Assembly: GCF_012849095.1 (NCBI RefSeq)
Contig: NZ_CP051680.1
Location: forward strand, 7,498,001 to 7,562,000
Direction: 5' to 3'
From: Cohnella herbarum
GTDB taxonomy: Bacteria > Bacillota > Bacilli > Paenibacillales > Paenibacillaceae
DNA length: 64,000 nt
Made by a program: the position numbers and the translations under genes. Under the pieces are notes generated by a model. That model was not told where the DNA came from, ran no database searches, and worked only from the letters and a program-made list of their open reading frames with translations. Below, piece by piece: positions 8,523-17,892 of this stretch. Positions within the stretch are counted from its first letter, which is position 1; every line of letters starts with the position of its first letter.

Positions 8523-8975
8523 ATGTCGGTGCATCCATACGATTTGAATCGTTCCCTAGGATTCTTAATGGGCAACACGTACCGTAAGTTATCCGCTTTG
8601 TTCCAAAGCGGGTTGAAAGAATACGACATTACTCCGGAGCAATGGTCGGTTCTCTATCAAGTTGAACAGGCGGATGGCCTAATTCAGAAGGATATCGCTG
8701 AACGATCCGGCAAAGACAGGCCGACGACGACAAGAATACTCGACCACTTGGAGCAGAAGGGACTTGTCTACAAGCAGATCGGAGAGAATGATCGTCGCTC
8801 GTTCAGAGTCTATATTACGAGCAAGGGAAAGAGTCTGATTCAGGAAACGTTGCCGATAGAGAAGCGGGTGAACTCGGAAGTCAGGAAATGTCTTTCGGAG
8901 GAGGAGTACGAAACGCTGATGAAGTTATTGATTACCGTCAGCGGCCGCGTAAACGAAATTACGGAAAGAGAGTAG
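8523..8975 (+). CDS. MarR-family transcriptional regulator
   Basis: The 150-residue protein has a central winged helix-turn-helix (QKDIAERSGKDRPTTTRILDH, then the wing RRSFRVYITSKG) flanked by the dimerisation helices typical of MarR. Members of the family are repressors released by small, often toxic, ligands. It lies 9 bases upstream of an MFS transporter gene, which it probably controls together with itself through the palindrome at 8441. GGAGGAATG precedes the start. Confidence 0.9.
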   Translation: MSVHPYDLNRSLGFLMGNTYRKLSALFQSGLKEYDITPEQWSVLYQVEQADGLIQKDIAERSGKDRPTTTRILDHLEQKGLVYKQIGENDRRSFRVYITSKGKSLIQETLPIEKRVNSEVRKCLSEEEYETLMKLLITVSGRVNEITERE

Positions 8976-8984
8976 GAGATAAAC

Positions 8985-10217
8985 GTGTCGCAACAAGAGC
9001 TGCAGCCTAGATTATGGACGAAATCTTTTCTCGCGTTAACCATAAGTTCTTTATTGTTATTTTTGAATTTGCAGATGCTGCTTTCCGCCTTCCCGGCTTT
9101 TGTGAAGGATGAATTCCACGTTGGCGACATGATGGTAAGCCTCGTCACGAGCATTTTCGCCTTAACCGCGATCGCTACCCGATTCTTAACCGCGATGTTG
9201 ATGAGAAAAGTTCATCGCAATACGCTCTTATATATAGGTTTAGGTATCGCCGCGATCATTACAGGGCTATATATGCTGGCAAATTCGATGGGATCCTTGC
9301 TCCTAATGCGCGTTGGCTATGGAATCGGATTCGGGATGGCCAGTACGATCATTCCGACATTGGTATCCCAGATCATTCCGGGCAGAAGGATGGGCGAGGG
9401 CATCGGTTATTTCGGATTGTCCACTAGCCTTGCGATGTCGATCGGTCCGTTGGTCGGTCTTCAGGTAATGAAGACATCGGGATTCGACATGTTGGCTGCG
9501 ACTGGAACGCTAACGCTTTTGATTGCGTTTCCGATTCTGCTCCTGTCGCGTGCGCTTCCTCCAGATCCGCGCAAGACTCGTGCTTCGAACTCTGCAGCCT
9601 CGAATTTAGGATCTCCGAACAAACCGCCTTTTAATAAAAAATTATTGTTCCCTGCGTTTCTGAATGTGTTGCTGGCGGTGACTTACGGCGGATTGCTCAG
9701 CTTTATCGTTTTGTTCGGGAAGTCCGTTCATCTTGAGCAGGTCGGTTTGTTCTTTCTCTTCAATGCGATTACGATTATTATCATTAGGCCGATATCCGGT
9801 AAAATGTTCGACAGCAGAGGGCCTGCAATCGTACTGATCCCTGCGGTATTATGCGTGATCGCGAGCTTAACCGTGCTTTCCTTCGCGACGACGATGCCCA
9901 TGCTGATCGTATCCGCGTTGTTATACGGGCTTGGATTCGGCGCCATTCAACCGACGCTGCAAGCTTGGATGCTTAACTCTTCGATGCAATCTCAATACGG
10001 AATGGCGAACAGCATGTTCTATAACTCAACCGATCTGGGAGTGGCCGTGGGAGCCTTCATCCTTGGAGCGATCTCCGCCGTGTCCGATTATGCGATTATG
10101 TACCGATACGCGGCCGGTTTTATGGTATTGTTCCTTGCCGTGTTCTCGTTCGTTCAGATTCGCGCGCGTTACTTAAATAAGCTGGCTCTTAATAAGAAAG
10201 AGGCTGCCGGATTTTGA
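8985..10217 (+). CDS. MFS transporter, probable drug efflux type
   Basis: The 410-residue protein has about twelve hydrophobic segments in two halves with a central loop (residues 190-215) and starts at GTG behind TAGGAG. The overall pattern, including MVSLVTSIFALTAIATR and GRRMGEGIGYFGLS, matches the Firmicutes efflux branch of the major facilitator superfamily. Cotranscription with a MarR repressor supports export of a toxic compound. The substrate cannot be inferred. Its 3' end forms half of the hairpin that serves the convergent phytase gene. Confidence 0.88.
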   Translation: MSQQELQPRLWTKSFLALTISSLLLFLNLQMLLSAFPAFVKDEFHVGDMMVSLVTSIFALTAIATRFLTAMLMRKVHRNTLLYIGLGIAAIITGLYMLANSMGSLLLMRVGYGIGFGMASTIIPTLVSQIIPGRRMGEGIGYFGLSTSLAMSIGPLVGLQVMKTSGFDMLAATGTLTLLIAFPILLLSRALPPDPRKTRASNSAASNLGSPNKPPFNKKLLFPAFLNVLLAVTYGGLLSFIVLFGKSVHLEQVGLFFLFNAITIIIIRPISGKMFDSRGPAIVLIPAVLCVIASLTVLSFATTMPMLIVSALLYGLGFGAIQPTLQAWMLNSSMQSQYGMANSMFYNSTDLGVAVGAFILGAISAVSDYAIMYRYAAGFMVLFLAVFSFVQIRARYLNKLALNKKEAAGF

Positions 10218-10226
10218 GGCAGCCTC
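10190..10226 (-). terminator. Intrinsic terminator for the phytase gene, overlapping the MFS 3' end
   Basis: GAGGCTGCC and GGCAGCCTC form a perfect 9-bp stem across the MFS stop codon. On the minus strand it is followed by TTTCTTATT, so it mainly terminates the leftward phytase transcript. Confidence 0.7.
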
Positions 10227-10243
10227 TATAGAAATGTATTTGA

Positions 10244-11659
10244 TTATCGTCTTAACTTAAGCTTCCTAGGATCTTGATTCTCGATCAAGAGAGGGGTCGG
10301 AGAGCCTTTCGCGATTTTATCCCAAGATACGATTTTGAAATTCTGATTGAATTTCTCTCCGTTCGTGATATTTCGGTCGTCTTGAGTCAGGAAGATTCCG
10401 TTAGGATAGTTATCTCCTAGTCCGAATGAAATCACGTCGATTCCGTCCGTTTCGGACGAGCCGTCGACGGCTCCGTCAACGACGCCGAAGGACGTAATAT
10501 ACTCGTTGCCTTCCTCTCGGTCATAGATGACGTAACGGTCGCTGCCTTGACTGGAGGCAAGCAAATATCCTCCTCCGTCTTTGCCGTAATATATCGTTAA
10601 TCCTTCGACGTCGTTGGTTAAGCGAATGCCATCCACGGAATCTACCCTACCGATCGGCAGTAGTCCGCCGTTAGGCTCTGCATTGAATTTCCAGATAGCT
10701 ACGTTTTCTTCGCCGATGTACATGTATCCGTATTCATCGTCCGCGACAACGCCTTCGGTAATGCTCCCTAATCGGAAGGAACGAACGATTTTACCGTTAA
10801 TTTTTCCTTTTCCGTTATCGAAAAATTCCCATTGCTCGAATTCTCCCTCGTGCCCGACGATGATACCGTAGAATTTATCGGTTACCAAGCTATGATACAT
10901 TGTAAAGCCGTATACCTCCGCCATTTTGGAGTGCATGACCGCTCCGTTTACGCCTATTAATTCTCCGCTAACGGGATCGACCACGAATACCTCAATGGTG
11001 TTGTCGGAACGGTTCGACGTGGCGACGATGTCCACCTTCTTGCCGTTTAGCGGAAAGCCGTAACGAATATCGATGTTGTTGACTTCGCCTACATCGTAAG
11101 AGTAGAGCTGCTTTCCGTTCAAGTTGTATACCAGTACCCCGCCGTCTTTGTTTGTTGCGATCAAGGTACTCATGTTCGGGTCGGTTGGGTGTACCCAGAT
11201 AGCGGGATCGTCCGCGGCATCATCTCCGTCCGCTACGGCATCCGTTTCCGCATCGGCTTTAACCGTAAAGTAATTTGCCGGCGGTTGGACGGATGTCTCG
11301 AGACTGTTGCCGTTCGCCGTTTCAACCTTGACCAGTTTCTCGAAATCGTCGGCTTCGGGTATGTAAGTCACCCCGTCCTTGGATTTGACCGGAGCATCGA
11401 ATTTCCCCGATACTTTTCCTACGGTCCATTTGTCGCTTCCGATCGTAACCTTACCTTCCGTACCGTTTCTTAGTTTGAACAGTATCGATTTTGTTTTTCC
11501 GTCATACACGACGGCGGCATGAAGCGGATCGAGATATACTTCCCGAAGCGGATCGTATTCGATTTCCTCTTCTTCTTCGGCGGCGCTCACGAAAGCGGAA
11601 ACTTGCAGCAATAGGGTCAAAGCGAATCCGATAGTGATTACTTTTCTGAACATCTTCAT
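10244..11659 (-). CDS. Secreted beta-propeller phytase with N-terminal extra domain
   Basis: The 471-residue protein has a Sec signal peptide (residues 1-26, cut near VSAA), then about 95 residues that look like a degenerate copper-amine-oxidase-N/stalk domain (YLDPLHAAVVYDGK onward), then the phytase propeller from about residue 130. The propeller shows the family motif DDPAIW (150-155), NNIDIRYGF, VEGLTIYY and DGIDV, with many acidic residues expected for calcium and phytate binding. Beta-propeller phytases remove phosphates from calcium phytate outside the cell, leaving lower inositol phosphates. The start has AGGAGG upstream. It is transcribed away from the iol operon with a shared regulatory region. 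Phytase family assignment is strong. Confidence 0.9.
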   Translation of the reverse strand: MKMFRKVITIGFALTLLLQVSAFVSAAEEEEEIEYDPLREVYLDPLHAAVVYDGKTKSILFKLRNGTEGKVTIGSDKWTVGKVSGKFDAPVKSKDGVTYIPEADDFEKLVKVETANGNSLETSVQPPANYFTVKADAETDAVADGDDAADDPAIWVHPTDPNMSTLIATNKDGGVLVYNLNGKQLYSYDVGEVNNIDIRYGFPLNGKKVDIVATSNRSDNTIEVFVVDPVSGELIGVNGAVMHSKMAEVYGFTMYHSLVTDKFYGIIVGHEGEFEQWEFFDNGKGKINGKIVRSFRLGSITEGVVADDEYGYMYIGEENVAIWKFNAEPNGGLLPIGRVDSVDGIRLTNDVEGLTIYYGKDGGGYLLASSQGSDRYVIYDREEGNEYITSFGVVDGAVDGSSETDGIDVISFGLGDNYPNGIFLTQDDRNITNGEKFNQNFKIVSWDKIAKGSPTPLLIENQDPRKLKLRR

Positions 11660-11775
11660 CTCGAAATCCTCCTAATAATCAGTGGAATATTGTCGCGGGT
11701 TTTCTATCCCTATGAGGGACGCGCATTCAGAGGCAAACCGATTAGCTTATCACCTCCCATTTACACAGACTAAAG

Positions 11776-11788
11776 GTAAGCGCTTAAC
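11776..11788. promoter_or_regulatory. LacI-type operator or cre-like box upstream of phytase
   Basis: GTAAGCGCTTAAC is followed by CAAAAGTG. The same composite (TAAGCGSTTAnCCAAAAGTG) recurs at the iolG promoter, with two differences in 20 bases. It lies 117 bases upstream of the phytase start. Confidence 0.55.
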
Positions 11789-11864
11789 CAAAAGTGGTTA
11801 ATATTACTCCTAAAAAGGACTAGGAGCACGTTGCTGCGGATTACCGTTTTTATTTCGAAAAGGA

Positions 11865-11877
11865 TGAAGCGCTTTCA
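11865..11877. promoter_or_regulatory. Possible cre-like box
   Basis: TGAAGCGCTTTCA is a near-palindrome around the same GCGC core, with a perfect cre half-site on the minus strand (TGAAAGCG). Weak alone; listed because it clusters with the box at 11776. Confidence 0.35.
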
Positions 11878-12091
11878 TTAGCAAATTTAGTTTACATCAC
11901 CTTGATCGGCTCTGTCAATAACTTCCATGCGACTTAATTTCGGGATTTGTCCTATGAAATAGGGGTGAAACATATGTTTTCCGAAAATACAAAGCTGCTG
12001 ACGAAGGTTTTATTAGAGGTGAAAACCCTAGAATCTTAAAGGATTTTGAGCCCAATCATTAAGTGAATTAGCAAAATTTATAAAATTATGC

Positions 12092-12142
12092 TTTTCAAAC
12101 CTAAAGTGTGTTGCTATAATCAAATTAAGTTAAGCGGTTACC
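12092..12142 (+). promoter_or_regulatory. iol operon promoter with operator over the start site
   Basis: TTTTCA (12092-12097) and TATAAT (12115-12120) are 17 bases apart, and the -10 is extended (TGC before TATAAT). The box GTTAAGCGGTTACC (12129-12142) lies just downstream, over the expected transcription start, so binding there would repress. A further palindrome, GTGACGGTCAC, follows at about 12154. Confidence 0.7.
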
Positions 12143-12184
12143 CAAAAGTGAGGGTGACGGTCACTTAGGATAGGGAAGGAGTTT

Positions 12185-13219
12185 ATGGGCTTGAAAACTT
12201 TGAACATCGGAATTATCGGCGCCGGAAGAATCGGAATGCAGCACGCCGACAACTTGCTGCGTCACAGTCAGGTGAAATTGAAAGCGGTTTCCGATATTCA
12301 ACCGGAAGCGATTCGCGAATGGTCCAAAAGCGTAAACATCTCGACCATTACGACGGATAGCGGGCAATTGCTCCAAGACCCGCAGATCGATGCAATATTC
12401 ATTTGTTCTTCGACGGATACGCATGTCGACTTCATTATAGAAGCGGCAAAGGCCGGAAAACACATTTTCTGCGAAAAACCGATTAGCTTCGATCTTCGAA
12501 AGACCGAGCAAGCGTTGGAGATCGTCAAGAGGAGCGGAATTAAGATGCAAGTCGGCTTTAACCGGCGCTTCGATCACAATTTCATGAAAGTCCGTCGACT
12601 TATCGAGGAAGGGGCAATCGGGAAACCGCATATCGTCAAGTTGATTTCCCGGGATCCCTCTCCGCCGTCTTACGATTACATTAAGGTGTCTGGCGGACTT
12701 TTGTTCGATATGGCGATTCACGATTTCGATATGGCCCGGTTTTTGTCGGGAAGCGAAGTGGAAGAGGTTTTCGTCAAGGGGGCCGTACTCGTAGACCCGA
12801 AGATCGGAGAATTGGGCGACATCGACACGGCGGTTACGACATTGAAGTTTAAAGACGGAACGCTCGGCATCATCGAAAACAGTCGCTTGGCCGCCTATGG
12901 ATACGATCAGCGCGTCGAAGTGTTCGGATCGGCCGGAACGGCCAATACGTATAACGATACGGAGAGCACGGCGGAATGGAGCACGGCTAAGGGGGTGTTC
13001 AGAGAGAAGCCGAAGCACTTTTTCTTGGAGAGATACCAGCAATCCTACGTGCGAGAGGTAGATACGTTCATTGATTGCGTATTGAACGACAAACCGGTAC
13101 CTGTAGACGGGTACGATGCTTACATGGCCGAAGTGATCGCGGCGGCGGCGAAGAAATCTTTGATCGATAATGCTCCTGTGTTGATCGAGGATATTCGTAA
13201 GCTTTTGCCGTCCGTTTGA
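12185..13219 (+). CDS. iolG: myo-inositol 2-dehydrogenase
   Basis: The 344-residue Gfo/Idh/MocA protein oxidises myo-inositol to 2-keto-myo-inositol with NAD+, the first step of inositol catabolism. The Rossmann motif GAGRIG is at residues 12-17, the catalytic EKP motif at 96-98, and DMAIHDFDMARFL carries the family's active-site Asp and His. It is the first gene of the run iolG-D-E-B-C-J-A, which fixes its role better than sequence alone. GGAAGGAG precedes the ATG. The operon promoter and a LacI-type box lie just upstream. Confidence 0.93.
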   Translation: MGLKTLNIGIIGAGRIGMQHADNLLRHSQVKLKAVSDIQPEAIREWSKSVNISTITTDSGQLLQDPQIDAIFICSSTDTHVDFIIEAAKAGKHIFCEKPISFDLRKTEQALEIVKRSGIKMQVGFNRRFDHNFMKVRRLIEEGAIGKPHIVKLISRDPSPPSYDYIKVSGGLLFDMAIHDFDMARFLSGSEVEEVFVKGAVLVDPKIGELGDIDTAVTTLKFKDGTLGIIENSRLAAYGYDQRVEVFGSAGTANTYNDTESTAEWSTAKGVFREKPKHFFLERYQQSYVREVDTFIDCVLNDKPVPVDGYDAYMAEVIAAAAKKSLIDNAPVLIEDIRKLLPSV

Positions 13220-13232
13220 TTAAGCGCTTTCC
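13220..13232. promoter_or_regulatory. LacI-type box between iolG and iolD
   Basis: TTAAGCGCTTTCC follows the iolG stop directly and repeats the core of the boxes at 11776, 12129 and 21331. It could act as a secondary operator or roadblock. Confidence 0.45.
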
Positions 13233-13246
13233 CTAGGAGGTCTAAG

Positions 13247-15114
13247 ATGGTTAAAACGATACGGATGACTATGGCTCAAGCCTTAATAAGGTTTTTGGAT
13301 CAGCAATATGTGGAAATGGATGGAGTCGAACAAAAGTTTATTCGCGGAATCATGGGAATCTTCGGTCATGGTAACGTCACCGGTCTTGGAGAAGCCTTGG
13401 AGAGGCAACACGGCAACTTGATCTTCGTTCAAGGCAAGAACGAGCAGGGAATGGCTAATGCGGCTATCGCCTTCGCCAAACAGAAAAACCGCATGGAAAT
13501 ATTCGCTTGCACGTCATCCATCGGGCCGGGAGCCCTGAATATGGTTACGGCGGCGGCAACGGCAACCGTTAACCGAATTCCGCTGCTATTGCTTCCGGGA
13601 GACAACTTTGCTTGCCGTCAACCGGACCCGGTATTGCAACAGATCGAACAACCTGCCGATTACTCGGTATCCGCGACGGACGCGTTCAAGCCGGTAAGCA
13701 AGTACTGGGATCGCATTCAAAGACCGGAACAACTGATGGTCGCGGCGCTTAATGCAATGCGGATATTAACCGATCCCGAACGAACGGGGGCCGTGACGCT
13801 GGCTCTGCCGCAAGACGTCCAAAGCGAAGCTTACGAGTATCCGGCGGATTTTTTTCGAAAACGTGTGCATGCGATCGAGCGACGGACCCCGTCGCGGACT
13901 TCCATCCAAAGGGCGGCAGAGTTGATCATGCGGAAGAAGAAACCGCTCATCATTGCGGGCGGGGGCGTGCTGTACTCCTCGGCTACCCGGGAATTGGCGA
14001 AGTTCGCCGAAGCTTTCGGCATTCCGGTGTCCGAGACTCAAGCCGGTAAAAGCGCGTTGAAATGGGATCATCCGCTGAACTTGGGGGCGATCGGGGCAAC
14101 CGGATCCCTTGCGGCTAACCTTCTGGCTAGAGAAGCGGATTTGATCATCTGCGCCGGTACGAGGCTATCGGATTTTACGACGGCTTCGAAGACGGCGTTC
14201 CAACATCCGAATGCGGAGTATCTAGGCATTAACGTAAGCATGGACGATGCTTCTAAGATGAATGCGCAAATATTGGTAGCGGACGTTAAGGTCGCTCTGA
14301 GCGAATTACTCGCCGAGCTTGATTCGAGGAAATACGAGTCGGCCCATTCGTTGGATGAGCTGGCTTCAAGGAAAGCGGTGTGGCAAGCAGAGGTTGATCG
14401 GCTATATGGGATCGAGTTGGACGAAGGATTGGCCCAGACGCGGGTATTAGGCGAGATCAATCAGACTATTGGCGACGAAGCCGTCATCGTGTGCGCGGCA
14501 GGAAGCTTACCTGGGGACTTGCATCGTCTATGGCGAAGCCGGCAACCGAAGACGTATCACATGGAATACGGATTCTCTTGCATGGGGTACGAAGTTGCCG
14601 GAGCATTCGGAGCCAAGCTTGCGGAACCTGCTCGCGAGGTATACGCCTTAGTAGGTGACGGCAGTTATCTGATGCTCCATTCGGAACTGCTGACCAGTCT
14701 CCAAGAAGGTTACAAAATTAATATCCTTTTATTCGATAACAATGGGTATCAGTGTATCCACAATTTGCAGAGGGAGAATGGCAGCGATGGATTCGGCAAT
14801 GAATTTCGCAAGCGCTTGAAGCCTGCGGGGGGTTGAGCGGAGAATACTTGCCGATCGACTTTGCTGCTCAGGCTAGAAGCATGGGGGCGGTAACCTTCAC
14901 GGTCCGCTCGTTGGAACAATTGAAAGAAGCTCTTAAACTGGCGAAACAAGAGGCCGTGTCCGTTCTGATCGATATTAAGGTGTTACCCGGGACGAATACG
15001 GGCGGGTATGAATCCTGGTGGAGGGTCGATCCGGCGAAAGTATCGGGCAACGAGAACGTTAACGAGGCAAGGGAACGGATGGAAACGAGGTTGAAATCCG
15101 CGAAAGCTTTCTGA
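13247..15114 (+). pseudogene. iolD: Trihydroxycyclohexane-1,2-dione hydrolase, interrupted by frameshift at a G6 run
   Basis: IolD is a thiamine-diphosphate enzyme that opens the ring to 5-deoxyglucuronate. The first frame (13247-14836) has the cofactor-activating Glu ([10 protein letters not shown]), the central domain and the diphosphate-binding region ([13 protein letters not shown], then LFDNNGYQ), and stops after RKRLKPAGG. The next frame, open from 14833, continues as expected ([19 protein letters not shown] to GYESWWRVD). The break is a run of six G at 14827-14832; seven would restore a 622-residue protein. The frames overlap as TTGA. The operon needs this enzyme and neighbours are intact, so a sequencing deletion or slippage is more likely than real loss. 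Confidence 0.88.
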
Positions 15115-15134
15115 AGGGGGAGGCAGCAACAACG

Positions 15135-16025
15135 ATGGAATCGTCGAAGTGGAAGCTTGGCATATCTCCGATCAATTGGGTAAACGAGGACGTATTGGAG
15201 CTAGGCGATCATTATACATGCGAGCAATTGTTGCATGATTTCGAGAAACTCGGCTTCAAGGGCACCGAGAATTGCCGTAAATTTCCTAAGGATCCCCAAG
15301 TGCTTAAAGCAACGCTAGCCGCCAAAGGCATTCAGCTGACATCGGAATGGAAAGGCGTACTTTTCTCCGATCCCGATTATCGGGAGCAGGAAATGGATGC
15401 GTACCGCAGACATGCCGAATTCTTAAGCGAGATGGGCTGCAAGCATATCGTGACTTGCGAGTTGGGCGGCTCGATCATCGGAGATCCCCGAAGGGCGCAA
15501 GGCGAGACGGAGGTAATCCCGCTTACCGATCGGCAATGGGGTCACATGGTCGAAGGATTGAACCGGGCCGGAGAAATTTGCAAAGAACGTGGCATGAAGC
15601 TCGTCTATCACTATCATATCGGTACTGTAGTGGAGAAGCCTGAAGAAATCGACAGGCTGATGCGTTCGTCGGACCCGGAACTTGTTTATTTGTTATTCGA
15701 TACCGGTCATGCCGTCTATGGAGGTGCCGACCCGCTCGCGCTCTTATCCGAATATGCCGGACGAATTCCTTACGTTCATTTGAAAGACGTACGCGGGAGC
15801 GTGTTGGAGAGAGTAAAGCGGTCGTACATCCCTTTCCAGCAATCCGTCATCGAGGGGGTATTCACCGTTCCGGGCGACGGAGCAATCGATTTCAAGCCGA
15901 TTATTGGGAAGCTACAGGAAATCGGGTATGACGGTTGGATGATCATCGAGGCCGAGCAGGACCCATCGGTCGCCGAGCCCAATCAATATGCCGAAAAATG
16001 CCTAAGGTATTTGAGTTCGATTTGA
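15135..16025 (+). CDS. iolE: myo-inosose-2 dehydratase
   Basis: The 296-residue xylose-isomerase-like TIM barrel dehydrates 2-keto-myo-inositol to the trihydroxycyclohexane dione used by IolD. The N-terminus GISPINWVNED and the barrel motifs CELGGSIIG, KLVYHYHIGT, LLFDTGHA and YVHLKDVR are those of IolE; the His, Asp and Glu residues in them bind the divalent metal. GGGGGAGG precedes the ATG, 20 bases after iolD. Length and motifs match the family. Confidence 0.95.
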   Translation: MESSKWKLGISPINWVNEDVLELGDHYTCEQLLHDFEKLGFKGTENCRKFPKDPQVLKATLAAKGIQLTSEWKGVLFSDPDYREQEMDAYRRHAEFLSEMGCKHIVTCELGGSIIGDPRRAQGETEVIPLTDRQWGHMVEGLNRAGEICKERGMKLVYHYHIGTVVEKPEEIDRLMRSSDPELVYLLFDTGHAVYGGADPLALLSEYAGRIPYVHLKDVRGSVLERVKRSYIPFQQSVIEGVFTVPGDGAIDFKPIIGKLQEIGYDGWMIIEAEQDPSVAEPNQYAEKCLRYLSSI

Positions 16026-16063
16026 TTCCGGCTCGGACGAAGAACAAGGAGGAAATCTAAGCG

Positions 16064-16879
16064 ATGGCTGAGTTGTTAGTCCGGAGCGGCATCCCCGATT
16101 CCGAGGGGAAAGTATTGGAAATCACCCCCCAGTCGGCTGGGTGGGAATACGTAGGGTTTGAAGTGTTCGTTCTGAGTAAAGGGGATATCCTCCGCAGATC
16201 GACCGATCATCGCGAAGCTTGCCTCGTACTTCTGACGGGAAAGGCCAACGTAAATACGGCTAACGCTTATTTCCCGGATATCGGACGGAGAATGAACGTG
16301 TTCGAGGGGATACCCCCGTATTCCGTTTACGTTCCCGCCGGGGATCGGTTCGAAGCAGAGGCTTTGACCGACATGGAACTGGTTTGCTGTTGGTCGCCGG
16401 CGGAAGGGACGCTAGAAGCCCGCTTGATCCCGCCCGAAGACGTAGCGGTTACGAAGCGAGGACACGGTACTATGGAACGCACGATTCGCAATATTTTGCC
16501 TGAGGAAGGGCTCGCCGAACGGTTGCTGGTCGTGGAAGTAGCAACTCCGGCAGGTCACTGGTCCAGCTATCCGCCCCATAAGCACGATCGATTGGATCTG
16601 CCGAACGAATCGTACCTGGAAGAAACCTACTATCATCGAATTAATCCGGGTCATGGGTTCGCCGTTCAAAGAGTGTATACCGATGATCGATCGATAGACG
16701 AGGCGTTGATCGTAAGAGACGGCGATGCCGTACTCGTGCCGAAGGGTTATCATCCGGTCTCGGCGCCTCCCGGTTACGAGGTTTATTATTTGAACGTAAT
16801 GGCGGGACCGGTTCGAACTTGGAAATTCCATAACGATCCCGAGCATGAATGGTTGTTCGAGCAGGGAGGGAGAACATGA
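16064..16879 (+). CDS. iolB: 5-deoxy-glucuronate isomerase
   Basis: The 271-residue two-cupin protein of the KduI/IolB family converts 5-deoxyglucuronate to 2-deoxy-5-keto-gluconate. Metal-binding residues are visible in PPHKHDRL and EETYYHRINP, with the second cupin ending LVPKGYHPVSAPPGYEVYYLN. Its stop codon overlaps the iolC start as ATGA, so the two are translationally coupled. GGAGG lies upstream of the ATG. Confidence 0.95.
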   Translation: MAELLVRSGIPDSEGKVLEITPQSAGWEYVGFEVFVLSKGDILRRSTDHREACLVLLTGKANVNTANAYFPDIGRRMNVFEGIPPYSVYVPAGDRFEAEALTDMELVCCWSPAEGTLEARLIPPEDVAVTKRGHGTMERTIRNILPEEGLAERLLVVEVATPAGHWSSYPPHKHDRLDLPNESYLEETYYHRINPGHGFAVQRVYTDDRSIDEALIVRDGDAVLVPKGYHPVSAPPGYEVYYLNVMAGPVRTWKFHNDPEHEWLFEQGGRT

Positions 16880-17877
16880 GCATGTTGCGTTTTCCAGAGG
16901 GGCGAGCCCTTGATTTCGTTGGACTTGGCAGATTGTGCATCGATCTGAACGCGAACGAAATCCATCGACCGATGGAGGAGACGTTAACGTTCACCAAATA
17001 CGTTGGGGGATCGCCCGCGAATATTACGATCGCGCTGGCAAGGCTGGGGGCACGTGCGGGATTTATCGGCCGGGTGTCCAACGATCAATTCGGAAGATTT
17101 ATTACCCGCTACCTGCATGAGGAGAACATCAACGTGGACAACGTGATCGTCGACGATACCGGCAGCGTAACGGGGCTCGCTTTTACCGAGATTAAATCCC
17201 CGACCGATTGCAGTATTCTCATGTATCGGGACAACGTGGCCGACCTTAAGCTCGAGCCGGCAGACGTGAGCGAGGAATACATCCGTCAAGCCCGATCTTT
17301 GCTGATCTCGGGAACGGCGCTGGCTAAGAGCCCTTCACGCGAAGCCGTTTTCGTCGCTCTGGCTTATGCCCGCAAGCATGGCGTCGTTACGATCTTCGAT
17401 ATTGACTACCGGCCCTATACATGGGTCAACAAGGCAGAAATCGCGGTTTATTGCACAATGGTCGCGGAAAACTGCGACGTCGTCTTGGGAGGGCGAGAGG
17501 AGTTCGATTTGCTGGAATCCTCAGAAGGTCCGCAACGACAGGATGACGATGAAACGGCTCGGAAGTGGCTCGATCATCAAGCCCGTATCGTTGTGGTAAA
17601 GCGAGGGGGCGACGGCTCTATCGTATACTCGCGCGGAGGAGAGAGGGTCGAAGGGGCGGTGTTCCCGGCGAACGTCGTGAAAACTTTCGGGGCCGGTGAT
17701 TCGTTCGCGGGAGCGTTCATATACGGTTTGATGCAAGGCTGGAGCCTTGACCGTTGCCAGCAGTACGGCAGCGCGTCCGCGTCGATCGTCGTTTCAAGCC
17801 ACAGCTGCTCGGATGCGATGCCGACTTTAGACCAAATCCGCGACAGAATAGATCGCTTTGTCCGTAGCGGAACTTGA
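16876..17877 (+). CDS. iolC: 5-dehydro-2-deoxygluconokinase
   Basis: The 333-residue PfkB-family sugar kinase phosphorylates 2-deoxy-5-keto-gluconate with ATP. The N-terminus GLGRLCIDLNANE, the GGSPANITIALARLG glycine-rich segment and the C-terminal GAGDSFAGAF with its catalytic Asp are diagnostic. The ATG at 16876 is preferred over an upstream GTG because GGGAGGGAG precedes it and it overlaps the iolB stop. Confidence 0.95.
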   Translation: MSMLRFPEGRALDFVGLGRLCIDLNANEIHRPMEETLTFTKYVGGSPANITIALARLGARAGFIGRVSNDQFGRFITRYLHEENINVDNVIVDDTGSVTGLAFTEIKSPTDCSILMYRDNVADLKLEPADVSEEYIRQARSLLISGTALAKSPSREAVFVALAYARKHGVVTIFDIDYRPYTWVNKAEIAVYCTMVAENCDVVLGGREEFDLLESSEGPQRQDDDETARKWLDHQARIVVVKRGGDGSIVYSRGGERVEGAVFPANVVKTFGAGDSFAGAFIYGLMQGWSLDRCQQYGSASASIVVSSHSCSDAMPTLDQIRDRIDRFVRSGT

Positions 17878-17892
17878 AGGGGGATATTTCCA

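Larger units (their letters stand above)
11660..12091. other. Divergent regulatory region between phytase and iolG
   Basis: No gene is evident in this gap. It is AT-rich and holds at least two candidate LacI-type boxes (11776-11788 and 11865-11877). At 11783-11800 there is an inverted repeat TTAACC..GGTTAA that overlaps the first box. The phytase ribosome site AGGAGG lies at about 11667-11672 on the minus strand. I could not fix a convincing phytase promoter. Confidence 0.5.

Noticed and set aside
12161..13042. A 293-codon frame antisense to iolG
   Set aside because: Complete overlap with a confidently identified gene and no supporting start signals.
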